A stretch of DNA of 38,846 nt. It comes from Zoogloea sp. (lineage in GTDB: Bacteria > Pseudomonadota > Gammaproteobacteria > Burkholderiales > Rhodocyclaceae). The position numbers and the translations under genes were made by a program. The notes beneath the pieces were generated by a model. That model did no database searches, was not told where the DNA came from, and saw nothing but the letters and a program-made list of their open reading frames with translations. This document shows positions 28,845 to 37,919 of the stretch, in pieces; within the stretch, counting starts at the first letter, position 1, and every line of letters begins with the position of its first letter. The stretch covers positions 1 through 38,846 of the forward strand of contig JADKKC010000045.1 in assembly GCA_016720685.1 (NCBI GenBank), written 5' to 3'.

Positions 28845-29639
28845 TCACAGCGTGGTCAGCCAGTCGGCCAGCGCGTCGGCGGCGTCCTGCCACTGGGGAT
28901 CGAGCATCAGCATGTGGCCGGCGCGCTCGATCGTTACGCTTTGCGCCCGCCACGCCAGCGCGGTAAAAAACAGCATCGACGCCGGAAATACCTGGTCTTG
29001 CGAACCGCCCATCACCAGCGCCGGAATATTCGGCCGCCGCCCGGTGCGCATGAAGGGCAGGGCGACCATCTCGGCCACGGCGTGGTCGGATTCGGCGCCG
29101 ATCATCGGCATGAACTGCAGGGTGTCCTCGAACGGCATGTCCGGCGAGAAATACACCCGGGCCATCACCTGCAGCGTGCGGGTGCTTGGCGTGCCGGCCA
29201 TGGCGTTGGGCAGCTCCTCGAAAAAAGCCGGTTCGGTGACCGCCAGCCGGCTGGCGGTGCCGCCGGTTCCGGTAGGCGGCACCGGCGACAGCAGGGCCAC
29301 GCCCGCCGCCTCACCGCCGACCAGATAGCGCTGGACCACCTGCGTACCCATCGAATGACCGATCAACACCGGCTGCTCCGCCAGGCTGGACACCGCCCAG
29401 GCCAGATCCTCCGCGTAATCGGCCAGCCCGAACTCATTGAGCCGCTCATGCCCGCCGCTGGCCCCGTGGCCGGAAAGATCGAGCGCGTAGCAGTCGTAGC
29501 CGCGCGCGTTGAGAAAGGGAATGAAATTGACCTGCCAGCACAGCGAGTGGGTATAGCCGCCGTGGACGAACAATAAGGGCGGCCGGCCGGACGGTTGGGA
29601 AGCAGGGTGGTGATGGAGTTTGAGCTTGCGTGGCGACAT
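28845..29639 (-). CDS. Alpha/beta hydrolase
   Basis: A 264-residue alpha/beta-hydrolase-fold protein. The oxyanion segment is FVHGGYTHSLCW. The nucleophile elbow is IGHSMGTQ (Ser about residue 95). The acid is the Asp of MGGSQDQVFP and the His is in RAGHMLMLDP. An esterase, lipase-like or carbon-carbon hydrolase role is possible; the substrate is unknown. It is divergent from the monooxygenase-fold gene, with a 208-bp intergenic region. Confidence 0.88.
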   Translation of the reverse strand: MSPRKLKLHHHPASQPSGRPPLLFVHGGYTHSLCWQVNFIPFLNARGYDCYALDLSGHGASGGHERLNEFGLADYAEDLAWAVSSLAEQPVLIGHSMGTQVVQRYLVGGEAAGVALLSPVPPTGTGGTASRLAVTEPAFFEELPNAMAGTPSTRTLQVMARVYFSPDMPFEDTLQFMPMIGAESDHAVAEMVALPFMRTGRRPNIPALVMGGSQDQVFPASMLFFTALAWRAQSVTIERAGHMLMLDPQWQDAADALADWLTTL

Positions 29640-29847
29640 GGCGAGGGACGAAATCCGGCAGGAAGAGAACTAGAGGGAGGAAGTGGAAAGAAGTCGAAAG
29701 CGGCCTTTGGGCACCGGCCCCGGCCTTTGCCCCGATTTTGGCACGGCGGCGCGGCCGTGCGGGCGATAGGCTAGAATCCGTCGGCCCGCCAGAGCGGCGG
29801 CCCCGGCCTGCCGCTTCGACCCTTTCCCCCCTCAGGAGATTCCCCCC

Positions 29848-30135
29848 GTGACCATCCACATCGTTGCCCGCTTCACCGCCCGTCCCGACTCCGTCGACGC
29901 GCTGCGCACCCTGCTGCTCGGCATGCTGGAGCCCACCCGCAAGGAAGAAGGCTGCATCAGCTACCAGCTGCTCAACAACATCGGCGACGCCACCGACTTC
30001 ACCTTTGTCGAAGAATGGGCCAGCCAGGCCGCCATCGACGCCCACATGAAAACCCCGCACCTCACGGGCCTGGTCGTGAATAGCGCGCCGCTGCTGGCCA
30101 GCCCGCTGGACGTACGTCTTTACACCGCCTGCTGA
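29848..30135 (+). CDS. Antibiotic-biosynthesis-monooxygenase (ABM) fold protein
   Basis: A 95-residue ferredoxin-like dimeric alpha+beta barrel protein starting at a GTG with AGGAGA about 9 bases upstream. The family pattern is seen in IVARFTARPDSVDALRTLL, RKEEGCISYQLL and TFVEEWASQAAIDAHMKTPH. Members include quinol monooxygenases (YgiN) and heme-degrading enzymes, so the substrate is open. A TAGAAT -10-like element lies at 29772-29777. Confidence 0.85.
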   Translation: MTIHIVARFTARPDSVDALRTLLLGMLEPTRKEEGCISYQLLNNIGDATDFTFVEEWASQAAIDAHMKTPHLTGLVVNSAPLLASPLDVRLYTAC

Positions 30136-30197
30136 AAGCCTGACGCCGGCGCAGCGGGCAGGCCGCAAGGCGTTCGCCCCGCGCCGGCCATCGATCC

Positions 30198-30701
30198 ATG
30201 AACGACAGTGAAACCAACGCGGCCTTCGAGCCCGACGAGCCCGCTTCCATCAAGGAAGACCGGCTGTGGAGCGACAACGGGTGGACCGCCCGTGTCATCA
30301 AGAATGAAGACGACGACGGCTGGGCCGTCGCCATGATCAAGGACGGCGAAGCCGAACCCGCCCTGGTCGGCCCCTGGACCATGGGGCGCGACAAGAAGAA
30401 TCCCAAGCCCCTCGACGCCAACGCCTTCCAGACCCTCGTCAAGACCGCCTCGGAAGTCCTGCGCCGCCACGAACAGCACCTCCACGCAATGCTGCACAAG
30501 CGCATCACCGTGAGCGCCACCGACGGCCCCGTGGAAGTCACCCTCGACATCGTCCCCGACGACTACGAACCCTACGCCATCCTCTCCGCCCTCGACCCCT
30601 TCGGCGAAGAACTCGCCCAGGTGCGCGTGGACGCCGGCTTCAAACTGAACCGAAGCAGCGCGACCAAATGGGTGGAGGGCGGGTTTGGGGCGGTGAAATA
30701 A
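30198..30701 (+). CDS. Hypothetical acidic protein
   Basis: A 167-residue cytosolic protein without a recognised domain. The N-terminal third is acidic and Trp-rich (DNGWTARVIKNEDDDGWAVA). The middle has HEQHLHAMLHKRITV and the C-terminal half is a beta-rich segment (VEVTLDIVPDDYEPYAILS). It lacks a signal peptide. Codon use matches its neighbours, so it is probably native. It follows the ABM gene by 62 bp on the same strand. Confidence 0.7.
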   Translation: MNDSETNAAFEPDEPASIKEDRLWSDNGWTARVIKNEDDDGWAVAMIKDGEAEPALVGPWTMGRDKKNPKPLDANAFQTLVKTASEVLRRHEQHLHAMLHKRITVSATDGPVEVTLDIVPDDYEPYAILSALDPFGEELAQVRVDAGFKLNRSSATKWVEGGFGAVK

Positions 30702-30821
30702 GGCGAGGTGAGGTAAAAACGCGCCGGGGGTTGGGGCTCCTGCAGGGAGCAGGGCAATCGGAATGGGTGAGTTGTGAGCCTGGTTTCGGCCCGACGGCTG
30801 ATGCGGTGCAATCCACGGTGG

Positions 30822-30986
30822 TCATTGCTGGCGGGTGAGTCGCAAGGCCATCAGGAAAGCCAATCCCAACAGCACGAAACCCACCGCAATGGCCACAACG
30901 ATCAACCCGCCACTGTTTGGCGTGCCAGAGAAAAGCAGCATTGCCGCCAAAGTGAAGGCCAGCCCGGCAAGTCGTATCTGTGCCAT
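30822..30986 (-). CDS. 54-residue two-helix membrane protein
   Basis: A short open frame starting MAQIRLAGLAFTLAAMLLF and ending ALRLTRQQ. It has two hydrophobic segments (about residues 5-20 and 28-47) separated by a Gly/Pro/Asn/Ser loop (SGTPNSGG) and a positively charged C-terminus. GAGGGATAAACCC before the ATG supplies a Shine-Dalgarno. The pattern is that of a real small inner-membrane protein of unknown role. It sits between the hypothetical gene and the CRISPR trailer. The rest of the 30702-31043 gap shows nothing else convincing. Confidence 0.6.
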   Translation of the reverse strand: MAQIRLAGLAFTLAAMLLFSGTPNSGGLIVVAIAVGFVLLGLAFLMALRLTRQQ

Positions 30987-31027
30987 GGGTTTATCCCTCT
31001 AAATCAAGCCACTCAAAAAGCACACAG

Positions 31028-31063
31028 GGTGGCGGGGGGGGGGTGTGGGGGGTTGGGTTGGGG
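31028..31063 (+). other. G-quadruplex-prone G-rich tract at the CRISPR trailer
   Basis: Plus-strand G runs of 3, 10, 6, 3 and 4 are separated by short loops (for example TGT and TT), meeting the four-G-run pattern. It abuts and partly overlaps the degenerate terminal repeat. In the array transcript this would be a C-rich stretch. Confidence 0.6.
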
Positions 31064-31071
31064 CAGTGACG
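31044..31071 (-). repeat. Degenerate leader-distal CRISPR repeat
   Basis: Only the terminal GGCAGTGACG half of the repeat (31062-31071) is conserved; the rest has become G-rich sequence. A 32-nt interval (31072-31103) separates it from the first full repeat, exactly one spacer length. That marks it as the oldest, decayed repeat and fixes the array polarity. Confidence 0.8.
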
Positions 31072-31103
31072 CCCAAGAATCCGGATGACATGCACTTCGT
31101 CAT

Positions 31104-33834
31104 TTTCTGAGCTGCCTATCCGGCAGTGACGTTCCAACCTCCTGCTGTGCGCTGGCAGCGTTTCTTTCTGAGCTGCCTATCCGGCAGTGACGTCGCTGCT
31201 GCTCTCTCTCTTCGTTCCTTCATCGTTTCTGAGCTGCCTATCCGGCAGTGACGGGTATGGAATCACCGATGCGCTGCCCCTCACCTTTCTGAGCTGCCTA
31301 TCCGGCAGTGACGCTGGGGATTGTCCGAGTGGCGTACCGCCTCGATTTCTGAGCTGCCTATCCGGCAGTGACGGCAGAAATCCCCAAGCCCAAGGTGCAC
31401 AGAATTTTCTGAGCTGCCTATCCGGCAGTGACGGCGGTCGTGGTGGCCGTGGCATTGATGATTGTTTTCTGAGCTGCCTATCCGGCAGTGACGGCCGTGC
31501 GCTTCCTATCAATTGAGCCGCTGCTTTTCTGAGCTGCCTATCCGGCAGTGACGGCAGTGTTGCGCGGCGCGCGGAGAGGACTAGGATTTCTGAGCTGCCT
31601 ATCCGGCAGTGACGACCGGCGTGGTGCAGATCAAGCTGCCCTTCAATTTTCTGAGCTGCCTATCCGGCAGTGACGTTTTAACCATGCCATTTAGCCTTCA
31701 GGGGCTTTTTCTGAGCTGCCTATCCGGCAGTGACGTCCCTGCCGGCCCGCGCGGCGCCTTGCGGGTTTTCTGAGCTGCCTATCCGGCAGTGACGCAGCTC
31801 CCCGTGAGCCTTTCAAACTGTCCCTTTTCTGAGCTGCCTATCCGGCAGTGACGATCGAGAAAAACGATGTCGGCCCTGTCGCCCTTTTCTGAGCTGCCTA
31901 TCCGGCAGTGACGGCGCTGCGCGCTGCAATTGCCGCGCTCTCTCATTTCTGAGCTGCCTATCCGGCAGTGACGTTAAACGATTTTTTTCCGTTGTTTGGG
32001 GTACGTTTCTGAGCTGCCTATCCGGCAGTGACGAGCGGGCAGCTGGGCGAACAATATAAGGACTTTCTGAGCTGCCTATCCGGCAGTGACGGCTGACGAG
32101 TCGGGCGTGGCCTTCTCGACCGTTTTCTGAGCTGCCTATCCGGCAGTGACGTTGTCCAGCCCTTCGATGCGCTTGCCCAGGTTTTTCTGAGCTGCCTATC
32201 CGGCAGTGACGTCGAACCTGATACGGATTATTAGCGCGGCAATTTCTGAGCTGCCTATCCGGCAGTGACGACCCGGGCAAACGCCCCGCTGACGCTTTGC
32301 GAAATTTCTGAGCTGCCTATCCGGCAGTGACGGGGGAGCTCCGGTTTGGCGGGGGCGGGTAGTTTTCTGAGCTGCCTATCCGGCAGTGACGGGCGCCCGA
32401 CTTGCCGTTGCTTCGGCGCTCCCTTTCTGAGCTGCCTATCCGGCAGTGACGGAACCCATGGCAAGCACCTGGCCGACGGGCATTTTCTGAGCTGCCTATC
32501 CGGCAGTGACGATATCCAGGGAGCCGGACGCAACGGCGGTAATTTTCTGAGCTGCCTATCCGGCAGTGACGTTGTCCATGCTGCGCATCTGGGTCACGTC
32601 TGATTTTCTGAGCTGCCTATCCGGCAGTGACGACCACAAGCCCGAAAGCCGCAAAGCCGACGGCTTTCTGAGCTGCCTATCCGGCAGTGACGGTAACCCA
32701 AGGCTTCCATGTCAGTTTGTACATTTTCTGAGCTGCCTATCCGGCAGTGACGGCTGGATGAGGGCGTCGACTTGGTCATCATTTTTCTGAGCTGCCTATC
32801 CGGCAGTGACGACCGAAACTGCGGCGGCTGTTGCTGCGAATCCTTTCTGAGCTGCCTATCCGGCAGTGACGCGCTCTATCAGCAATCGCCCCGCTCCCTT
32901 GGCTTTCTGAGCTGCCTATCCGGCAGTGACGGTGAAGCAGGCGTAGCACCATGAGCGGATTATTTTCTGAGCTGCCTATCCGGCAGTGACGCGCAGGCCA
33001 GGGGTAGCCGGGCAAGTAATCTCTTTCTGAGCTGCCTATCCGGCAGTGACGTCATTGGACAGCGAAGCCCTGTCGTCGTCTTTTTTCTGAGCTGCCTATC
33101 CGGCAGTGACGCGGAATCCTTCGCGCTCTTCTGCCAACAGTTTTTTCTGAGCTGCCTATCCGGCAGTGACGCGTAACCCAAGGCTTCCATGTCAGTTTGT
33201 ACAATTTCTGAGCTGCCTATCCGGCAGTGACACCATCTTCCGGTCGCCGCGTTGCCTTTCTGAGCTGCCTATCCGGCAGTGACGGCAGTCAACCCTTGTT
33301 GGCGTAGCTCAGTTTTTCTGAGCTGCCTATCCGGCAGTGACGCCTGCGTCTTCACATCGACGTGTCCAGCTCTTTCTGAGCTGCCTATCCGGCAGTGACG
33401 AGGTCATTGCCTGTCGATCTGCCTCTTTCTGAGCTGCCTATCCGGCAGTGACGGCCCCGGCGGTGCCGGCGCGGGAGATTGTGAATTTCTGAGCTGCCTA
33501 TCCGGCAGTGACGAGAAGTCGGTTGTCGGTGTCCTTGTTGCTTTCTGAGCTGCCTATCCGGCAGTGACGAGGCTCCTTGTTAGCGGTTGGTCATCCCCTT
33601 TCTGGCTGCCTATCCGGCAGTGACGCCGATCCCGCCACCGCCGCCGCATTTTCTGAGCTGCCTATCCGGCAGTGACGGAGGCAGGGGCGCTACGGATTTT
33701 CTGAGCTGCCTATCCGGCAGTGACGCGCATCCACATGGCGAACGATTTTCTGAGCTGCCTATCCGGCAGTGACGGCTTGTTGGCGATCCGTTTCGTGGAT
33801 CATCCGTTTCTGAGCTGCCTATCCGGCAGTGACG
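31104..33834 (-). CRISPR. Type I-F CRISPR array, 47 full repeats
   Basis: 47 copies of a 28-nt repeat, in plus orientation TTTCTGAGCTGCCTATCC followed by GGCAGTGACG. On the minus strand the repeat carries the I-F hairpin CTGCC...GGCAG and the 8-nt handle CTCAGAAA. Transcription therefore runs right to left, with the leader at 33835 and the oldest end near 31104. Spacers between the 36 older repeats are 30-34 nt, 22 of 35 exactly 32. The eleven nearest the leader are mostly 20-30 nt. Repeat variants: the one at 33205-33232 ends in A instead of G, and the one at 33599-33625 lacks one base (TTTCTGGCTGCC). The cas6f gene just upstream matches this repeat type. Confidence 0.98.
33172..33204 (-). 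repeat. Spacer duplicated at 32693-32724
   Basis: The 33-nt spacer here and the 32-nt spacer at 32693-32724 share 31 consecutive bases (beginning GTAACCCAAGGCTTCC). They differ only by an extra C at one end and one base at the other. Flanking spacers are unrelated, so this is not a simple block duplication. Confidence 0.9.
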
Positions 33835-33963
33835 TAGAGACTACCAGTCTTGAGTGCCTGATTGTTAAAGAGAAATCCTGCTTTTCAGTGTCATGACCCA
33901 AAAAACGCAGCCCCTGCCAAAGCCCCGAAAATCAAGGCTTTTACAGGGGCGATAAAAAAAGGG
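33835..33963 (-). promoter_or_regulatory. CRISPR leader between cas6f and the array
   Basis: A 129-bp AT-richer stretch directly upstream of the newest repeat in transcription sense. It contains the cas operon terminator at its cas6f end and an A/T-rich part (TTTAACAATC on the minus strand) next to the repeats, where the array promoter and integration signals should lie. No clear -35/-10 pair could be fixed. Confidence 0.6.
33900..33950 (-). terminator. Rho-independent terminator after cas6f
   Basis: On the minus strand GCCCCTG and CAGGGGC (33944-33950 and 33910-33916) pair around a second AGCC/GGCT stem. TGCG and six T follow (33900-33905). It lies 14 bases past the cas6f stop and would separate cas mRNA from the pre-crRNA. 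Confidence 0.7.
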
Positions 33964-34527
33964 TCAGAACCAGGGGATGGTTGTGGCCGGGCTAAGTCCG
34001 TAGCTTCCAAAGTTGCCCGGCCGGGACTCGTCCGCGATGGGCAGATGCTCGACAAAGAGGCGGAACTGCTGTCCGGTACTCCGGCTGCTCAGCAAAAGAA
34101 AAGGCAGATCGAGCTGTTCGGCACGGCTGTTCGGAATGGCAGCCAGGGCTTCTTCGGGGGATACGCCTTTCCTCGCGATGAGGCGGCGGCGCTCCCGCTC
34201 CGGATTGCTGTGGGCCTGCACGCGCCGAACAATGCGATGACGCGCCCCGGCCGGCACCGGGGCGGGGCCGTCGATGGCAACGTGATCACGCATGCCCGTC
34301 AGCCAGTCGGCTCCCATGAAGTCCCGCAGATCCGCAGCGCTTCCGTGCAGGCGCAGCCGATTCCCCAAACCACGACGAGCATCCTTGACGTCCGGAAAGC
34401 TCACCCCGATGGCACCCTCCCCGTGCCCGACCAGGCCCCGGTGGAACTTGCTGAACAGGGCGTTCATCAAGGTTGTGGCGGGGAACTCCGGATCGGGAAG
34501 AAGACGGATTTCCAGGTAGTAATCCAT
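33964..34527 (-). CDS. cas6f: Type I-F CRISPR pre-crRNA endoribonuclease Cas6f (Csy4)
   Basis: A 187-residue Cas6f, the same length as P. aeruginosa Csy4 (187 aa). It cuts pre-crRNA at the 3' base of the repeat hairpin and stays bound as part of the Csy complex. It begins MDYYLEIRLLPDPEF with the catalytic His at position 29. It has the Arg-rich RNA-binding helix (SNPERERRRLIARKG) and ends with a family-like STGQQFRLF and C-terminal PWF. The frame is intact, unlike csy1-3. It starts 3 bases after the csy3 stop and is followed by a terminator. Confidence 0.97.
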   Translation of the reverse strand: MDYYLEIRLLPDPEFPATTLMNALFSKFHRGLVGHGEGAIGVSFPDVKDARRGLGNRLRLHGSAADLRDFMGADWLTGMRDHVAIDGPAPVPAGARHRIVRRVQAHSNPERERRRLIARKGVSPEEALAAIPNSRAEQLDLPFLLLSSRSTGQQFRLFVEHLPIADESRPGNFGSYGLSPATTIPWF

Positions 34528-34530
34528 GAC

Positions 34531-35551
34531 TCAACCCGCCTCGCCGAAGACCCCGCCACGGATCAGGGTGGCGATGACGAAATGTTGTTGCTCCGTGGCC
34601 GGGACCTTGTCCTTGATGATCCAGTTGTCGAGCAGGGAGTAAAAGTCGTCGCTCTTGCGAGGCTGGCGATAGGCCTTGCCGCGGGTGGTCACGGAGCCGT
34701 AGGGCTCCACGGCAATGGGGCCCAGCTCGGCCACTTCCGGGTACCAGGTGTCAATGGTACGGATGGCGTTGCCGACCTTTTGGGAATGGAGCCCTGCTGT
34801 CCCATCCACTGCATAAAGCGTCTTGCTCTTGTCGCTGCGCCCCTTGTCGAGAATGAGTTCCTGCGAAGGAAAAACCTCCTGCCCCGCACCGACACGCACA
34901 TATGCGGTGACCTGCAGGAGCACGTGACCTTGCCCGGCCAGTCCGTCACTGATCAATTTCGCCAGCTCATCGAGTGCAGCGGCGCCCCGCGGGGGCGCTG
35001 CAAAATCGCGCAGCGAGAAAGACAGCGCGTCGAAGTTCCAGGTATTGCGTGCTTGCCCACCGACCAGATGAGCAACCTGGACTTCCACCGTTTCGGCACC
35101 GACGCGGTTGCGCCACAGGAAGCGAGCGTTGGCGAGGTTGGAGGCATAGCGGCGGGCAAGCTCGCCAAAGCCGTTGGTCCCCACATAGCCGCCCACCGTG
35201 TCCAAGAGCTTCTTTTTGATAGTCGGCGTCATTGCAGGCAGAGGGTTGCCCGGTGCCGGAGAGAACACGCAAGGTGAAAACGACTTTCAGGGTGTCGGCC
35301 TGGCTGGGCAACGCGGCCACATCGACCTTTTGCAGATTGGGGTTCTCGATCGCAGCGTCGAGCTTGGCGGCGTCCTGGTCCTTGGTTTTCAGGCGATTGG
35401 AGATGGTGCCGCGTACGGATTTGACCTTGATCTCCACGGGAGGCCAGACGGAGCTGTCATTCCGTCCGTCCCAGGTACCGGCAAAGAAGAGGGCGTCAGA
35501 GGGGTCGAGCTTGCGTTCGAAGGCGAGGACGGAGGCAGTCTTGAGCGTCAT
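34531..35551 (-). pseudogene. csy3: Type I-F Cascade backbone protein Csy3 (Cas7f), one-base frameshift
   Basis: The ATG at 35551 (AAGGAAAT upstream) starts MTLKTASVLAFERKLDPSDA, the Csy3 N-terminus. The frame runs to GTGQPSACNDADYQK. At the T5 run 35213-35217 (A5 in sense) one extra base shifts it. Removing it restores KKLLDTVGGYVGTNGFGELA then RRYASNLANARFLWRNRVGA, the conserved core, to the end at 34531. The restored protein is about 339 aa, matching Csy3 (342 aa in P. aeruginosa). Csy3 forms the six-subunit crRNA spine, so if the indel is real the effector complex cannot form. Confidence 0.9.
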
Positions 35552-35576
35552 GATCTATTTCCTTTCAGGATGGAAT

Positions 35577-36562
35577 TCAGGAATGTTGGGCCGTGGCGGC
35601 AAAGTCGTTCCGGCAGCGGTAAAGGCCGCCATCGATATCGCTATGTCCGTACCACTGCAGCGCGCGGATGCTGCCGAGCCGATGCGGACTGATCCACTGG
35701 CCGATGGAGTAAAGGCTTTCAACGAAGCGAAAATCGGTGCGTGAATCACGGGCGTTCTTCACGCTGCCTGCGGGGTGTATGCCGGAAAGGGCGCCATAGC
35801 CCACGGGAATGGGCACGATCCAGCCTTCCCTGGGCTCGGGCTTCCACTCGACAGCCTTGCGCTCGGTGTCGGACGGCGCGCCAGGCTCCGGCCTCCAGTT
35901 GATGCGGGACAGGTCGAGCAGGGCATCAAGTGCGCCGGCTTTCGGGTCTGTTGCCTGAAGGCTTGCCAGGTGCTGAGTAAGCAAGTCGTCGCGGCAGACC
36001 AGCGCAAAGCCGGGCAGCCAACGGCGGCGCAGGCGCCGGAACTGCTTGCGTGCTTCGGCCGGGTCTTCGGCCAGGCGGATCAACTCCGCCCCTGGCGCGC
36101 ATCGGCGCCACGCATCGGCACAATGCTGCCGCCCGCAACCCGCATGCCGGCCAGCGTGTCTGCGACCGTATCGGCAAGGGCCTGGCGCGCCTCGGCCTCC
36201 TCCAGAATCGTTTCGCTGCTCACCCCGAACACGAGGGTGATGTCCAGGTGGATACGGCCTTCCTCCACGATGGCTGCGGTACTGCCATCCTTGTCCACCG
36301 GATTGCGGGTGAGTCGGAAAGCCTTGGTGTAGCCGCCTTCGGTCACCTGTTCGTCAAAGTCGTGGCAGATCACGCCCACGCTGTCGAACGCCATTCCAAT
36401 GCTGTTTGCGCAGAGCTTGCGCTCCAGCGCCCACATCAGGCCAAGAAAGGCCGTCATGGACGGAAAGCCGTGAGTCAGCGGGCTGGAAATGGCGTTGGCG
36501 TTCTGGATGCGCAGGCGGGGCAGCACCAGCAGCCCCTGGCTCTCGGGAAAGATCGTGCTCAT
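35577..36562 (-). pseudogene. csy2: Type I-F Cascade subunit Csy2 (Cas5f), one-base frameshift
   Basis: The ATG at 36562 overlaps the csy1 stop (ATGA). The first part (SQGLLVLPRLRIQNANAISS then HGFPSMTAFLGLMWALERKL) is clear Csy2. At the C4 run 36089-36092 one base is missing. Adding a G in sense turns ...ADARQGRS-stop into ADARQGAELIRLAEDPAEARK, and the frame continues through FALVCRDDLL and GIHPAGSVKNARDS to 35577. The restored length is about 328 aa, as in P. aeruginosa (327). Csy2 pairs with Csy1 to hold the crRNA 5' handle. Confidence 0.9.
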
Positions 36563-37919
36563 ACGCCCTCCCTTGTAGGAATGTAGCGAGGTGCGTCGAG
36601 TTGCCCGCGCAGTTCGTGCAGGCGCTGAGCCCAGTCCTACTGCAGGAACAGCTCGATTTGCCATTGACGCGCTTCGACATCGCCGAGCGGCAGATCCGGG
36701 CCCAGCTGTTTGTTGAGCCAGTTGCCAAAACGATTCCCCACCTCCGCGGGCCAATCCATCCTGTGCCACCTCCGCAGAAAACGGCGTCGTCCTCCGCATC
36801 CGCCAGCACCCGGCCGGGGTCGAGCCACAGCCGTTCAGCCTCTGGAAGACGGCAGCGGGAGTCGTGGGTCCATCCCGCAGGCAACATCACCTGGAAACGC
36901 TGAGCGAAATCGACCAGCCCATCGATCAGGCTGTCGATCAAGCCCTCGCGCCAGTCACGGGTTTCCATCGTGGGGGCGGGTCCGAGCAGAAAATCGCGCA
37001 ATTCGTGCACCAACGCCCAGATTCCCTCACTGTGCCCGAAGCGGGAGAGCACCGAATCCACATACCAGGGCGCCTGGACTTCACGGCTTTTCCAGCGGGG
37101 TGGAAGGGAAGCCAGCAGGTAGTTGCTGCCGCCTCGCTCGCTGTTGAGCTGACTGATGTTCTGCGGCTTGGTGCCCCCGAACTTCTGGACCGCCAGGTTG
37201 GGATACTCGCGGCTCACACCGTCGTGATCACGGCGCTCCCACTTGGCTTTCTGTGCCGCTTTCGCAGGCTCGCTGAAGCGGTCTTCGTTGATCGTGCGAA
37301 ATACGGTGTGGGCAAACGAGCTGGCATAAAGGGGCGCCAGGAGATGGAAATCTCCGTCGCTTGCCGGATCCTCACCGATCAGCCAGTAGAGCTGCTTGGC
37401 CAGACCGTGGGAAGCCGGGATCTCGCTGGCAGGCTCGGTCACGCTCCTGAACGCCCCGGCCCACGTTTGAGCCTTCTCCGAATCGTCGGAGAGCGCGGCA
37501 AGGAGATCCGCATCGCCCTGCTGCATCCATTCCAGCAGGGATCGCCCTTCCACGGCGATCTTGAGAAACTTGTAGACATCCAGGGCCGCGGCATTGCCCA
37601 CCACATCGCCGGAAAAATCCGTACTCAGCACATGGCTGCCCACCTCGCGATGGCTTGGCAATGACTCCGGCGGACAATACAGATTGGTTCCTCGTGCTTC
37701 AGGGTGAATGGGTTTGAGGGAGTGGGTGACGGTCTGGATTTGCGCAACGCGTCGCGCAGCATCCGCCAACCAGGCCGCGGGGGCGTATTGCGCCAGCAAC
37801 TCGCTGCGTTTCGGATCATCGGCCGCGAGTTTGTCGAGCTTGCTCGACATGCGCTCCTGTAAGAAATTCTCCATTGCCGCGCGAAAGGCGCCGCGGCGAT
37901 CTTCAGAGGTCTGACTCAC
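36559..37919 (-). pseudogene. csy1: Type I-F Cascade large subunit Csy1 (Cas8f), frameshift plus nonsense codon
   Basis: A GTG start at 37919. The N-terminal three quarters are intact (SKLDKLAADDPKRSELLAQY, DVVGNAAALDVYKFL, NLAVQKFGGTKPQNISQLNS). At the A4 run 36778-36781 one base is missing. Inserting a T in sense gives DDAVFLRRWHRMDWPAEVGN then RFGNWLNKQLGPDLPLGDVE, matching Csy1. Beyond it an in-frame TAG (36638-36640) follows FLQ. After that codon the sequence continues DWAQRLHELRGQLDAPRYIP to the true stop at 36559. So there are two lesions, one of them not a homopolymer indel. Csy1 recognises the PAM together with Csy2. Confidence 0.9.

Noticed and set aside
31177..33190. Several open frames through the array with repeated LPDRQLR, CRIGSSE or FLSCLSGSD motifs
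   Set aside because: They are translations of the CRISPR repeat, not proteins.
35213..35217. Programmed frameshifting or transcriptional slippage at the A5 run of csy3
   Set aside because: A5 is short for slippage, and similar one-base changes occur in csy1, csy2 and unrelated genes, so decay or consensus error is simpler.
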